In this document: positions 1-6,436 of the stretch, one piece after another | Layout of the letters: each line of letters begins with the position of its first letter | Position numbering within the stretch: position 1 is the stretch's first letter | Source of the DNA: an uncultured Erysipelotrichaceae bacterium | GTDB lineage: Bacteria; Bacillota_I; Bacilli_A; Erysipelotrichales; Coprobacillaceae | Length of the DNA stretch: 14,022 bases | Assembly (NCBI GenBank): GCA_900317015.1 | Contig: ONFH01000010.1 | Location: 1 to 14,022, forward strand | Reading direction: 5' to 3' | The notes under the pieces: model-generated | What the model was told of the DNA's origin: nothing | What the model saw: only the letters and a program-made list of their open reading frames with translations | Databases searched by the model: none | Position numbers and translations under genes: made by a program

Positions 1-58
1 ATTGAAAAGCGGAATTTACTTTGAAAATTAACGCGGCTGAAATTTCTTGAAAAAAGGC

Positions 59-87
59 TTTACAAGCCCGGCGCGAAATGGTAATAT
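59..87 (+). promoter_or_regulatory. Promoter of the tRNA-Trp gene
   Basis: A -35 box TTTACA (59-64), a 17-base spacer and a -10 box TAATAT (82-87) preceded by TG (79-80) give a near-consensus sigma-A promoter with an extended -10. Transcription should begin near 94, about 9 bases before the tRNA 5' end, which is usual for a singly transcribed tRNA. Bases 1-58 hold nothing I can identify. Confidence 0.8.
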
Positions 88-102
88 AAACGAGCACTAG
101 AT

Positions 103-176
103 AGGGGCTTGGTCCAATGGTAGAACATCGGTCTCCAAAACCGTTGATGCGGGTTCGATTCCTGCAGCCCCTGCCA
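103..176 (+). tRNA. tRNA-Trp (anticodon CCA)
   Basis: A complete cloverleaf: acceptor stem AGGGGCT (103-109) pairs with AGCCCCT (166-172), discriminator G173, and CCA encoded at 174-176. The anticodon loop is CTCCAAA (133-139) with anticodon CCA at 135-137, so it reads UGG (Trp). The T arm is GCGGG/CCTGC around TTCGATT (154-160). Two stem positions do not pair: C114 against A124 in the D stem (GTCC/GAAC) and T128 against T144 at the top of the anticodon stem. The D loop is short (AATGGTA). Own promoter and terminator make it a single-gene unit. Confidence 0.93.
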
Positions 177-187
177 TTTGATATGAT

Positions 188-222
188 AAGAGAAAAAGTT
201 ATACAGCTTTTTCTCTTTTTTT
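188..222 (+). terminator. Intrinsic terminator of tRNA-Trp
   Basis: Perfect 11-bp inverted repeat AAGAGAAAAAG (188-198) / CTTTTTCTCTT (207-217) around an 8-base loop, running into seven T (216-222). It starts 12 bases after the tRNA CCA end. Confidence 0.85.
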
Positions 223-367
223 ATTCCCAATCTCTGCCATGAACAAGTGTCTTATTTCCTGGCATCTAAACGAACTTTCTAAAAAATGTTTGAGATTATG
301 ATTATGTTTTCTTAACGCAAAACTTTTTGAAGCAAAAAGCGACTGATCAGGATGTACAAATCGTTGT

Positions 368-416
368 AAAAAGTATTGGTGGTTACTTTTTTAAAAGCCA
401 TAAACCAATACTTTTT
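368..416. repeat. Long inverted repeat in a gene-free stretch (223-528)
   Basis: Perfect 13-bp arms AAAAAGTATTGGT (368-380) and ACCAATACTTTTT (404-416). Inside, TGG/CCA and CTTT/AAAG can extend the stem with small bulges. The outer arms are A-rich on the left and T-rich on the right, so either strand would give a U-tailed hairpin, like a bidirectional terminator. No gene ends nearby to need one, which leaves a small-RNA 3' end or a mobile remnant as options. A smaller hairpin, CTTTTTG/CAAAAAG (323-339), lies upstream. I see no convincing ORF in 223-528. Confidence 0.55.
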
Positions 417-528
417 CATTTTCTCATCCATTATAGCGATAAATTCTGACTTTAGAAAAATGGTTAGACTAGGTGAAATAAAGTGCTAAAATTGATTCTC
501 TTTTCTCGATGATCGTCCTAGTAATGTA

Positions 529-557
529 TTGTCTAGAATATCATAATGTGCTACAAT
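529..557 (+). promoter_or_regulatory. Promoter of the SCIFF peptide locus
   Basis: -35 TTGTCT (529-534), 17-base spacer, -10 TACAAT (552-557) with an extended -10 TG at 549-550. Predicted start near 564 leaves a leader of about 37 bases that carries the ribosome binding site GGAGGAG (587-593), 7 bases before the ATG at 601. Confidence 0.75.
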
Positions 558-600
558 TTTCGTAAATAAAGAGAATTCAATAGTTTGGAGGAGACTCGTT

Positions 601-744
601 ATGAAAAGAATCAAAACACTTGAAACTAAAGATCTTTGCGCAAGTGCAAAAACTGGTGGATGCGGCGAATGCCAGACTTCATGCCAGAGTGCTTGTAAAA
701 CAAGCTGCGGTGTTGCTAACCAGCAGTGTGAAAAGACAAAGTAA
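601..744 (+). CDS. scfA: SCIFF-family ranthipeptide precursor (six Cys in forty-five residues)
   Basis: A 47-residue peptide directly upstream of its radical-SAM maturase. It has the SCIFF layout: a basic leader (MKRIKTLETKDL) and a Cys-dense core with C21, C24, C28, C32, C36 and C43 in the pattern CGECQTSCQSACKTSC, then VANQQCEK. An extra Cys, C13, sits in the leader. Known SCIFF peptides receive a thioether between Cys32 and a non-alpha carbon of Thr37, the residue after KTSC; here that residue is Gly37, so the canonical acceptor is missing. The start is set by GGAGGAG 7 bases upstream and by the strong promoter at 529-557. The function of mature SCIFF peptides is not settled; a signalling role has been suggested in Clostridia. 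Family call is confident; the cross-link pattern is not predictable. Confidence 0.92.
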   Translation: MKRIKTLETKDLCASAKTGGCGECQTSCQSACKTSCGVANQQCEKTK

Positions 745-770
745 TCCTTGTCTTTAGGCAAATATCTCAT

Positions 771-793
771 ACCGCCGTTCAGGCGGTTCTTTT
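771..793 (+). terminator. Hairpin between precursor and maturase, likely partial terminator
   Basis: Stem ACCGCC (771-776) / GGCGGT (782-787) with loop GTTCA, then TCTTTT. The stem is short but GC-rich and the T-tract is weak. Placed 26 bases after the precursor stop with no new promoter evident before scfB, it would let much precursor mRNA end or be stabilised here while some transcription reads on, giving excess peptide over enzyme, a common RiPP arrangement. That role is inferred. Confidence 0.6.
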
Positions 794-842
794 ATTGTCC
801 TTGCAATGATTTCAAAAAATTAAAAAATGGAGCGAATGATAA

Positions 843-2336
843 ATGGTACATCAATATAAATTGAATAATTATAACATTGTTCTTGATACATGTTCAGGTT
901 CGGTACATTCTGTTGATGATGTTGCTTATGACATTATTGCAATGTATCCTGATCACACCGAAGAAGAAATTGTGAATGCAATGATGGAGAAATATGGTGA
1001 CAGACCAGATGTAACTCCTGAAGATATTCGCCTTTGTATTGAAGATGTTACATCTTTAAAGAATAATCACAAATTATTTACACCTGATACCTATGAACCG
1101 CTTGCCGGAGAATTCAAGAAAAGAAATGTCGGTGTCATTAAAGCATTATGTCTGCACGTTTCCCATACCTGTAACTTAAACTGTTCCTACTGCTTTGCCA
1201 GTCAAGGGAAATACCACGGTGACAGAGCCTTAATGAGCTTTGAAGTCGGTAAACAGGCGATTGATTTCTTGATTGCAAATTCAGGCACACGTCGTAACTT
1301 GGAAGTTGACTTCTTTGGCGGCGAACCACTTTTAAACTGGGATGTATGTAAACAGATCGTTGCCTATGCCCGTTCAAAAGAAAAAGAAACAGGTAAACAT
1401 TTCCGTTTCACTGTCACCACAAATGGTATGCTCATCGATGATGACATGATTGATTTTTGCAACAAGGAAATCAGCAATGTCGTTCTTTCATTAGATGGAC
1501 GCAAGGAAGTTCATGATCGCACACGTGTTGACTACCAGGGAAACGGCAGCTATGACCGGATCGTTCCTAAGTTCCAGAAACTCGTTAAAGCACGTGGTGG
1601 AAAGAATTACTACATGCGTGGAACCTTCACACATGCCAATACAGATTTCACAAATGATATCTTCCATATGGCTGATCTTGGCTTCACAGAATTATCAATG
1701 GAACCGGTCGTTTCTAAACCTGATGATCCACTTGCTTTAACAGCTGAAGATCTACCAGTCATCAAAGAACAATACGAAATACTCGCAAAGGAAATGTTAA
1801 AACGTGACCGTGAGGGTAAAGGTTTTACATTCTATCATTATATGATCGACCTAAAATCAGGGCCTTGTATCTATAAGAGAATTTCAGGCTGTGGTTCAGG
1901 AACAGAATATATGGCAGTGACACCTTGGGGCGACTTATATCCTTGTCACCAGTTCGTCGGAGAAGAGAAATTTAAATTAGGTGATATCTATCACGGTGTG
2001 ACTAATCATGAAGTTCAAGAAGATTTCCGCTGCTGCAATGCTTATGCAAGACCTGACTGTCAGGATTGCTGGGCAAAGCTTTATTGTTCAGGTGGCTGTG
2101 CGGCGAATGCCTATCATGCAACTGGCAGCGTGAAAGGCATCTATGAATATGGCTGTGAATTATTCCGTAAGAGAATGGAATGTGCCATCATGCTACAGGT
2201 TGCTGAAGACTTAGAAGGAATCGATGGAGCCGTACGACACGGTTATACATCTGCTAACTTCTCCGTAGGCGAAGGAAACCTGGCTAATGATGACTGCAGT
2301 GATTGCTCATCTGATGATTGCACGTCAGTGAAGTAA
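843..2336 (+). CDS. scfB: Radical-SAM/SPASM SCIFF peptide maturase
   Basis: Installs thioether cross-links in the adjacent SCIFF peptide using S-adenosylmethionine and iron-sulfur clusters in the cytoplasm. Residues 1 to about 85 fit the RiPP recognition element (PqqD-like) that binds the leader peptide. The radical SAM core has C110-x3-C114-x2-C117 (CNLNCSYC) for the SAM-binding cluster and GGEP at 159-162. The SPASM domain carries C342, C350, the GDLYPC motif ending at C368, then C406-x2-C409-x5-C415-x3-C419 and C438, enough for two auxiliary clusters. At 497 residues it is longer than the roughly 450 residues I recall for characterised homologues; the excess is an acidic tail after residue 460 with three more Cys (C485, C488, C493; NDDCSDCSSDDC). 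Start: GGAG at 829-832, 10 bases before the ATG. Placement directly after the precursor confirms the pair. Confidence 0.95.
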   Translation: MVHQYKLNNYNIVLDTCSGSVHSVDDVAYDIIAMYPDHTEEEIVNAMMEKYGDRPDVTPEDIRLCIEDVTSLKNNHKLFTPDTYEPLAGEFKKRNVGVIKALCLHVSHTCNLNCSYCFASQGKYHGDRALMSFEVGKQAIDFLIANSGTRRNLEVDFFGGEPLLNWDVCKQIVAYARSKEKETGKHFRFTVTTNGMLIDDDMIDFCNKEISNVVLSLDGRKEVHDRTRVDYQGNGSYDRIVPKFQKLVKARGGKNYYMRGTFTHANTDFTNDIFHMADLGFTELSMEPVVSKPDDPLALTAEDLPVIKEQYEILAKEMLKRDREGKGFTFYHYMIDLKSGPCIYKRISGCGSGTEYMAVTPWGDLYPCHQFVGEEKFKLGDIYHGVTNHEVQEDFRCCNAYARPDCQDCWAKLYCSGGCAANAYHATGSVKGIYEYGCELFRKRMECAIMLQVAEDLEGIDGAVRHGYTSANFSVGEGNLANDDCSDCSSDDCTSVK

Positions 2337-2349
2337 AATATCCAAACAG

Positions 2350-2380
2350 ACTACCAAAAGACTTTTCTTTTGGTAGTTTT
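2350..2380 (+). terminator. Intrinsic terminator after scfB
   Basis: Perfect 12-bp stem ACTACCAAAAGA (2350-2361) / TCTTTTGGTAGT (2366-2377) with a 4-base loop and a T run (2377-2380). It ends the SCIFF locus. Only about 20 bases then separate it from the next ribosome binding site; TATGAT at 2385-2390 is a possible -10 box there, without a convincing -35. Confidence 0.85.
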
Positions 2381-2412
2381 CAATTATGATAAAAAACGAA
2401 AGGAGGATGACC

Positions 2413-3816
2413 ATGAAACCAATCCATACAACATGGACCCCAGTTGCGGACTTTATCGAAGACTATATTCAAAGCAATCCTGTCCGTGCCCATATGCCCG
2501 GTCATAAAGGGGTCGCTTTTGCAAATAAACTAGCTCCCATCTATGCTCACGACCTTACAGAGATCACAGGTGCTGATTCGCTCTACGAAGCAGACGGTAT
2601 TCTTCTTAAAAGTGAAGAGATTGCATCTTCGCTATTTCATTCCTATCACACCTATTATTCAGCAGGAGGCTCTTCACAGTGTATCAAAACGATGTGTGCC
2701 TTAGCTTGCGCTTATCATTACCAAAATAGTGCAGAACTCCCAACGATCCTTGCTGGACGTAATGCGCACAAGACATTCATCCATGCTTCAGAGCTTTTAA
2801 GATTTAAGATCAGATGGCTAGAAAGCATTGATGATGATTCATTATGTGAATGCAAGATCACACCGGCTTCGCTTGAAAAAACACTCTCTTCTTTAGATCC
2901 ACTCCCATGTGCTCTTTATCTGACAAGTCCAGACTATCTCGGAAATATCCTTGATATCAAAGCGCTCGCTGCCATATGTCATAAATATCATATGCTTTTA
3001 CTTGTCGATAATGCGCATGGTGCTTATCTTAAATTCATGGATGCCCCATGGATCCACCCCATCGAGGCTGGCGCTGATCTTGTTTGCGATTCTGCCCATA
3101 AAACATTGCCTGCGCTCACCGGGGCTGCTTATCTTCACATGAGTCGACATGCGCCTCAAGCCCTTCTCAAGCTCTCATCAGCGGTTAGGGATTACAATGT
3201 CATGTTTGGTTCGACAAGCCCTTCTTATCTCATCTTGGAGTCAATGGATCGTGTAAGCAAATGGCTGATCGACTATCCTGATGCTTATAAACAATGCGCT
3301 GTGAAAGTAAGTCAGCTAAAAGAAAAAATCAAGGCATTAGGTTTTCATTTAAGAGAAAGTGAACCATTAAAAATCACTCTGTCGCTCCCTCATCAAGGAA
3401 AATCCTTCATGAAAGATCTTACTGCCCATCACATTGAATGTGAATATGCTGATCCGGACTTTGTGGTGTTGATGTTGTCTCCCTTTAACAGTGATGAAGA
3501 TCTCAGTCGCATAAAGCAGGCGTTTGCCTTATTATCCCACAATGAAAACTATCTTCAGAAGAAAACAGAATGTATGAGAACATCTCTTCCTGAAGTGAAG
3601 TATCAGCCTTATGAATTACTTTTTGCTTCAGAAGAAGAAATAGCTGTTGACGAAAAATGCCTTGGCCGTATTTGTGTCAGATGTCATATCGGCTGTCCTC
3701 CTGCCGTTTTGCCAATTGTTCCTGGTGAAGTCATCAATGCCCAAACGATTAAAGTTTTAAAGAAATATGAGATCAAAACGATTCATGTACTCAAAAATCC
3801 TGGTGCTAATAAGTAA
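2413..3816 (+). CDS. Orn/Lys/Arg decarboxylase-family PLP enzyme
   Basis: A fold-type I PLP enzyme of the Bacillus SpeA/YaaO-like branch, which decarboxylates a basic amino acid (arginine to agmatine, or lysine to cadaverine); which substrate cannot be read from sequence. From the chosen start it is 467 residues, close to the family's 470-490. Visible: PGHKG at 29-33, AGRNAHKT around H119, VDNAHG with PLP-pairing D199 and H202, and SAHKT with K230 as the Schiff-base lysine. The C-terminal domain is present (GCPPAVLPIVPGE). Start: AAAGGAGG at 2399-2406 is 6 bases before the ATG at 2413; the in-frame ATG at 2386 lies upstream of that site and is unlikely, and the ATG at 2407 touches it. It is likely its own unit or fed by read-through from scfB, and it converges on 4370-5650. 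Confidence 0.88.
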   Translation: MKPIHTTWTPVADFIEDYIQSNPVRAHMPGHKGVAFANKLAPIYAHDLTEITGADSLYEADGILLKSEEIASSLFHSYHTYYSAGGSSQCIKTMCALACAYHYQNSAELPTILAGRNAHKTFIHASELLRFKIRWLESIDDDSLCECKITPASLEKTLSSLDPLPCALYLTSPDYLGNILDIKALAAICHKYHMLLLVDNAHGAYLKFMDAPWIHPIEAGADLVCDSAHKTLPALTGAAYLHMSRHAPQALLKLSSAVRDYNVMFGSTSPSYLILESMDRVSKWLIDYPDAYKQCAVKVSQLKEKIKALGFHLRESEPLKITLSLPHQGKSFMKDLTAHHIECEYADPDFVVLMLSPFNSDEDLSRIKQAFALLSHNENYLQKKTECMRTSLPEVKYQPYELLFASEEEIAVDEKCLGRICVRCHIGCPPAVLPIVPGEVINAQTIKVLKKYEIKTIHVLKNPGANK

Positions 3817-3942
3817 TCGAGTCTCCATAAAAAAACGCTGCGATCAGCATGAAGGTCAAACCATCATCAAAGACGAACTTGTATATCTTTCTAACGTCAC
3901 TCCTCCTGTAGCTTGCGAAATGATCACCTCTTTTCGCATCAT
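3806..3942 (-). pseudogene. Possible frameshifted holin-like type I toxin
   Basis: Reading leftward from ATG at 3942, the frame gives MMRKEVIISQATGGV, then a Tyr/Ser stretch and SSLMMV, and stops at TGA (3856-3858). A -1 shift at GGTTTGA (about 3857-3862) continues as LTFMLIAAFFYGDSITY to TAG (3806-3808). Joined, this is a 45-residue peptide with one membrane segment and a polar tail. A GGVTL-like start followed by a Leu/Met-rich segment resembles, from memory, the putative holin-like toxin family (Hol_Tox), whose genes run like type I toxin-antitoxin loci. One lost T in the TTT run would explain the break. No well-spaced ribosome binding site precedes 3942 (GGGGAG is about 19 bases away). 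The end overlaps the decarboxylase stop by 11 bases. Chance hydrophobicity cannot be excluded. Confidence 0.38.
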
Positions 3943-3990
3943 ACAGAATGCAATATATGTTCTCCCCTTAACCATGTCGTTGTATTCATT

Positions 3991-4018
3991 AAAAAAGGGC
4001 TCCTTTCTACGGGAGTCC
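3991..4018 (-). other. U-tailed imperfect hairpin, second possible terminator on -
   Basis: Read on -, GGACTCC / GGAGCCC (plus 4012-4018 and 3997-4003) form a 7-bp stem with one A-C mismatch, followed by six T (plus A run 3991-3996). The plus strand folds better (a G-U instead of A-C) but has no T-tract. Its left arm GGACTCCC is also the exact complement of GGGAGTCC inside the terminator at 4049-4087, so the two structures can compete. Confidence 0.45.
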
Positions 4019-4048
4019 TTCGCCTTCATATGTGAATCATTTTTTCGC

Positions 4049-4087
4049 AAAAAAAGAGGACTCCCGGGAACCACTCCGATTGTCCTC
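4049..4087 (-). terminator. Terminator of the candidate small RNA
   Basis: On -, GAGGAC (plus 4082-4087) pairs with GTCCTC (plus 4056-4061) over a 20-base loop that can form a small inner CGG/CCG stem; seven T follow (plus A 4049-4055). The 6-bp outer stem with a large loop is modest, so read-through is likely. Confidence 0.55.
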
Positions 4088-4156
4088 ATTCAGCGTTATG
4101 TAACAGGAACCAGCCATCACATAACTAAGAGCGTAATGTTGAGAGGGTCTCTCAAC
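4049..4156 (-). ncRNA. Candidate structured small RNA or leader RNA
   Basis: About 108 bases transcribed leftward from the promoter at 4163-4190. In order on -: a 5' hairpin with 8-bp arms GTTGAGAG/CTCTCAAC and loop ACC (plus 4138-4156) starting at or next to +1; a second stem GTTATGT/ACATAAC (plus 4095-4125); and a terminator stem GAGGAC/GTCCTC (plus 4056-4087) followed by seven U. The motif TGGTTCC occurs in both the second and third hairpin. No known family is recognised: it lacks T-box, tmRNA, 6S, SRP and RNase P landmarks. It may be an independent sRNA, or the 5' leader of the toxin-like frame further along the same strand. Confidence 0.5.
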
Positions 4157-4162
4157 GCTTGT

Positions 4163-4190
4163 ATTATAACATATTTTCATGCTTTAACAA
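4163..4190 (-). promoter_or_regulatory. Promoter of the candidate small RNA
   Basis: On -, -35 TTGTTA (plus 4185-4190), 16-base spacer, perfect -10 TATAAT (plus 4163-4168). The predicted start near 4156 coincides with the first base of the 5' hairpin. The surrounding 4170-4340 is AT-rich and shows no gene. Confidence 0.6.
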
Positions 4191-4340
4191 ATATTTGTAA
4201 CTTGTAAAACGTAATTAAAGTGGAATTTGTGACTTTCATTTTCTTTTTACGTATCATTTTCCACATTTGCTCATTAATTTCCTACATTTTCATGTTCTTT
4301 TCGTCGATAATTCGTGAATTTATGATTTCTCGTATGTAAA

Positions 4341-4370
4341 AAGCGGTGCTCGTAAGCATCGCTTATTTTT
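4341..4370. terminator. Bidirectional terminator next to the aminotransferase 3' end
   Basis: Stem AAGCGGTGC (4341-4349) / GCATCGCTT (4356-4364) with loop TCGTAA and one G-U pair. On - it follows the aminotransferase stop and runs into five T (plus A 4338-4342); on + it runs into ATTTTTT (4365-4371), so it can also stop transcripts coming from the decarboxylase side. Confidence 0.8.
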
Positions 4371-5650
4371 TAGTTCATAGCTTCTAAGAGTTTCTTAGCA
4401 CTGACTAATTTCACAACGACCGCAAAAATTGCAGCAGCCTGTTTGATCTCATCAAGTGGTGGAAGCGTTGGTGCAATACGGATATTGGAATCATGAGGAT
4501 CCGCATGGTATGGATAAGTTGCTCCGGCACCCGTCATGACAACGCCAGCTTCTTTCATCTTATGAACGATCGTCTTAGCTGTTCCATCAAGACCAGTGAA
4601 TGAAATAAAGTAACCACCTTTAGGTTTTGTCCATTCACCAACACCAAGACCGCCTAACTGTTCATCTAAGATGGATTCAACAGCTTCAAACTTAGGACGA
4701 ATAATTTCGGCATGTTTTTTCATATGTTCTTTCATATGGGCGAAATCACCAAAGAAACGAACATGTCTTAACTGATTCAGTTTATCATGACCGATCGTCT
4801 GATGTTTCATCTGATTTAAGATATCTGCTTTATTTGCAGGAGAAGTGGCTAAAGCACTTAAGCCAGCGCCTGGGAATGTAATTTTAGATGTAGAGGCAAA
4901 CTTATAGACCATATCTGGATGACCAGCCTTCTTACATTCTTCTAAAATATCAGGAATCGTGATCTCATCATAAAGATGATGGATACAATAAGCATTATCC
5001 CAATAGATTCTAAAATCTTTCGCAGCTGGTTTTAAATGAGCGAAACGAGAGATGACTTCATCACTGTAAACAACACCGCCTGGATTAGAATACTTAGGCA
5101 CACACCAGATCCCCTTAACGGCAGGATCGCCAACAAATTTTTCAACGGCATCCATATCTGGTCCATCTTCATTCATTGGAATATTGATCATTTCAATACC
5201 AAAGAATTCTGTGATACCAAAGTGACGATCATAACCTGGAACTGGGCATAGCCATTTCACTTTTTCAAGGTCTTTCCATGGTGTATTACCCATTACACCA
5301 AAAACATAAGAACGACTGATCTGATCATACATGATATTTAAAGATGAGTTTCCATAGATGATGACATCTTCTGGTTTCGAATCCATCATATCACCCATTA
5401 ACTTACGAGCTTCATAAAGACCATCTAAGCAGCCATAGTTACGAGCGTCTGTGCCGTCTTCCGCAATTAAATCAGAAGTCGAGTTGACTGTATCAAGCAT
5501 TGGACGAGATAAATCAAGCTGTTCACTGCCTGGTTTCCCACGAGCCATATTTAATGAAAGGTGCATATCGACATAAGACTGATATTCATTCTCTAAATCG
5601 CCGACTAAACCTTCTAGTTCTTCTTTTGACATTTCTTTATAAGGTTTCAT
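4370..5650 (-). CDS. Class Ic aspartate aminotransferase (PF12897-type)
   Basis: A cytoplasmic PLP enzyme expected to exchange the amino group between aspartate and 2-oxoglutarate, linking oxaloacetate to aspartate and glutamate. The 426-residue length and motifs fit the subgroup once labelled MocR-like aminotransferase: RGKPGSEQLDLSRPM (37-51), NPGG at 189-192 for substrate and cofactor contacts, WDNAY with D218 pairing the PLP nitrogen and Y221, STSKIT with Schiff-base lysine K256, and R391 in SNIRIAP near the C-terminus for the substrate carboxylate. There is no helix-turn-helix domain, so it is not a MocR regulator. Start: AAAGGAG (plus 5658-5664) is 7 bases before the ATG. It appears monocistronic, with a promoter candidate at 5681-5689 and a terminator at its end, though no terminator separates it from the ABC operon upstream. 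Confidence 0.92.
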   Translation of the reverse strand: MKPYKEMSKEELEGLVGDLENEYQSYVDMHLSLNMARGKPGSEQLDLSRPMLDTVNSTSDLIAEDGTDARNYGCLDGLYEARKLMGDMMDSKPEDVIIYGNSSLNIMYDQISRSYVFGVMGNTPWKDLEKVKWLCPVPGYDRHFGITEFFGIEMINIPMNEDGPDMDAVEKFVGDPAVKGIWCVPKYSNPGGVVYSDEVISRFAHLKPAAKDFRIYWDNAYCIHHLYDEITIPDILEECKKAGHPDMVYKFASTSKITFPGAGLSALATSPANKADILNQMKHQTIGHDKLNQLRHVRFFGDFAHMKEHMKKHAEIIRPKFEAVESILDEQLGGLGVGEWTKPKGGYFISFTGLDGTAKTIVHKMKEAGVVMTGAGATYPYHADPHDSNIRIAPTLPPLDEIKQAAAIFAVVVKLVSAKKLLEAMN

Positions 5651-5680
5651 TTTATTTCTCCTTTACAAGTTGTTATTAGT

Positions 5681-5689
5681 AATATAGCA
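5681..5689 (-). promoter_or_regulatory. Extended -10 promoter candidate for the aminotransferase
   Basis: On -, TGCTATATT (plus 5681-5689) is an extended -10 element. No good -35 hexamer lies at the right distance. It sits 31 bases before the start codon, leaving a leader of about 25 bases. Confidence 0.5.
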
Positions 5690-5719
5690 CATATTGCCCA
5701 TAATTTTTAGGGGTTTCCG

Positions 5720-6436
5720 TTATTTTTTAAGATCTCTGCGACGAACGATGATCGATGCGATCAACATGCAGGCGATCGTATAAAGCAATCCTAACAGGCC
5801 ACATAAGAGTCCCTGATAAACATTGACCTCACTGCCAATGGAATAGAAGGATGACATCAGCGTGAAGCTGGTGATATCGATGCCAGTGAGATTCAATAAC
5901 AGGATCTCTAAAATTGGCAGACAGGCGATCACGACACCGATGATGTCACATAAGAGCTCATCCTTAAAGATCGTTGAGATCAACGTGAACGTTCCACATA
6001 AGAATAAATATGTTAACAAAGTGACAAGAGCCATAAAGCCAATGTAATGGATCTCATCCACACTGACCGTTACGTTGGGAATCACAAAACATCCAACGAT
6101 GCCGGCAGCGGAGGTGATCAGTTCAAAAAAGAACATATGAATAAATAATGCATAGAACTTTGATAAGATGACCTTCGCCTTGTCTTTTAAGACGGGAACT
6201 AATGATAAGTCGCCCTTCTGATGAATAAAGGCAGAACTTAAGAAACCAAGTAAAGCAGCCATGGCCACAAAGCCGTAGCCATTATACATATGTGCTAACA
6301 TCTGTGAGAGACTCTTCTCCGGTGTTGATGAGAACACATAGTTGTAATATTGATCTCCGCAGATGACAAGCATCAGAAGCGTTGTCAGATAAAACCCTTT
6401 AGTCTTGTGCAGGCGCTTGAGCTGAATTCTGATCAT
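5720..6436 (-). CDS. ABC-2-type transporter permease
   Basis: An integral membrane protein of 238 residues with about six hydrophobic segments, the usual layout of a small ABC-2 export permease. It is the last gene of the operon and its start lies inside the end of the ATPase gene before it (38-base overlap), so they are translationally coupled and probably partners. Start chosen at ATG 6436 (MIRIQLKRL), 8 bases after AGGTGG (plus 6445-6450); a GTG four codons upstream overlaps that site and is less likely. Substrate unknown: there is no recognisable lantibiotic, sodium or antibiotic exporter signature. Compare 7290-7937, a second permease of similar size. Confidence 0.8.
   Translation of the reverse strand: MIRIQLKRLHKTKGFYLTTLLMLVICGDQYYNYVFSSTPEKSLSQMLAHMYNGYGFVAMAALLGFLSSAFIHQKGDLSLVPVLKDKAKVILSKFYALFIHMFFFELITSAAGIVGCFVIPNVTVSVDEIHYIGFMALVTLLTYLFLCGTFTLISTIFKDELLCDIIGVVIACLPILEILLLNLTGIDITSFTLMSSFYSIGSEVNVYQGLLCGLLGLLYTIACMLIASIIVRRRDLKK

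Noticed and set aside
486..770. 94-codon open frame on the - strand
   Set aside because: It lies antisense to the SCIFF precursor and its promoter, which have strong independent support, and it has no ribosome binding site or family resemblance.
1138..1377. Short open frames opposite or out of frame within scfB, the aminotransferase, the ABC genes and the kinases
   Set aside because: Shadow frames of well-supported genes with no own initiation signals or recognisable domains.
2386..2412. Earlier start for the decarboxylase
   Set aside because: The extension contains the ribosome binding site itself as codons.
3856..4089. Full 77-codon - strand frame as a real gene
   Set aside because: Its first half translates terminator hairpins and U-tracts; only the last 28 residues look protein-like and are treated as part of the toxin-like relic.
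4049..4156. T-box leader, because of GTGGTTCCC near the terminator
   Set aside because: It lacks the conserved T-box sequence, a specifier stem and a downstream amino-acid gene, and the RNA is too short.
3767..4207. 146-codon open frame on the + strand after the decarboxylase
   Set aside because: Starts inside the decarboxylase gene, crosses several hairpins and a - strand promoter, and reads as low-complexity non-protein; no ribosome binding site.
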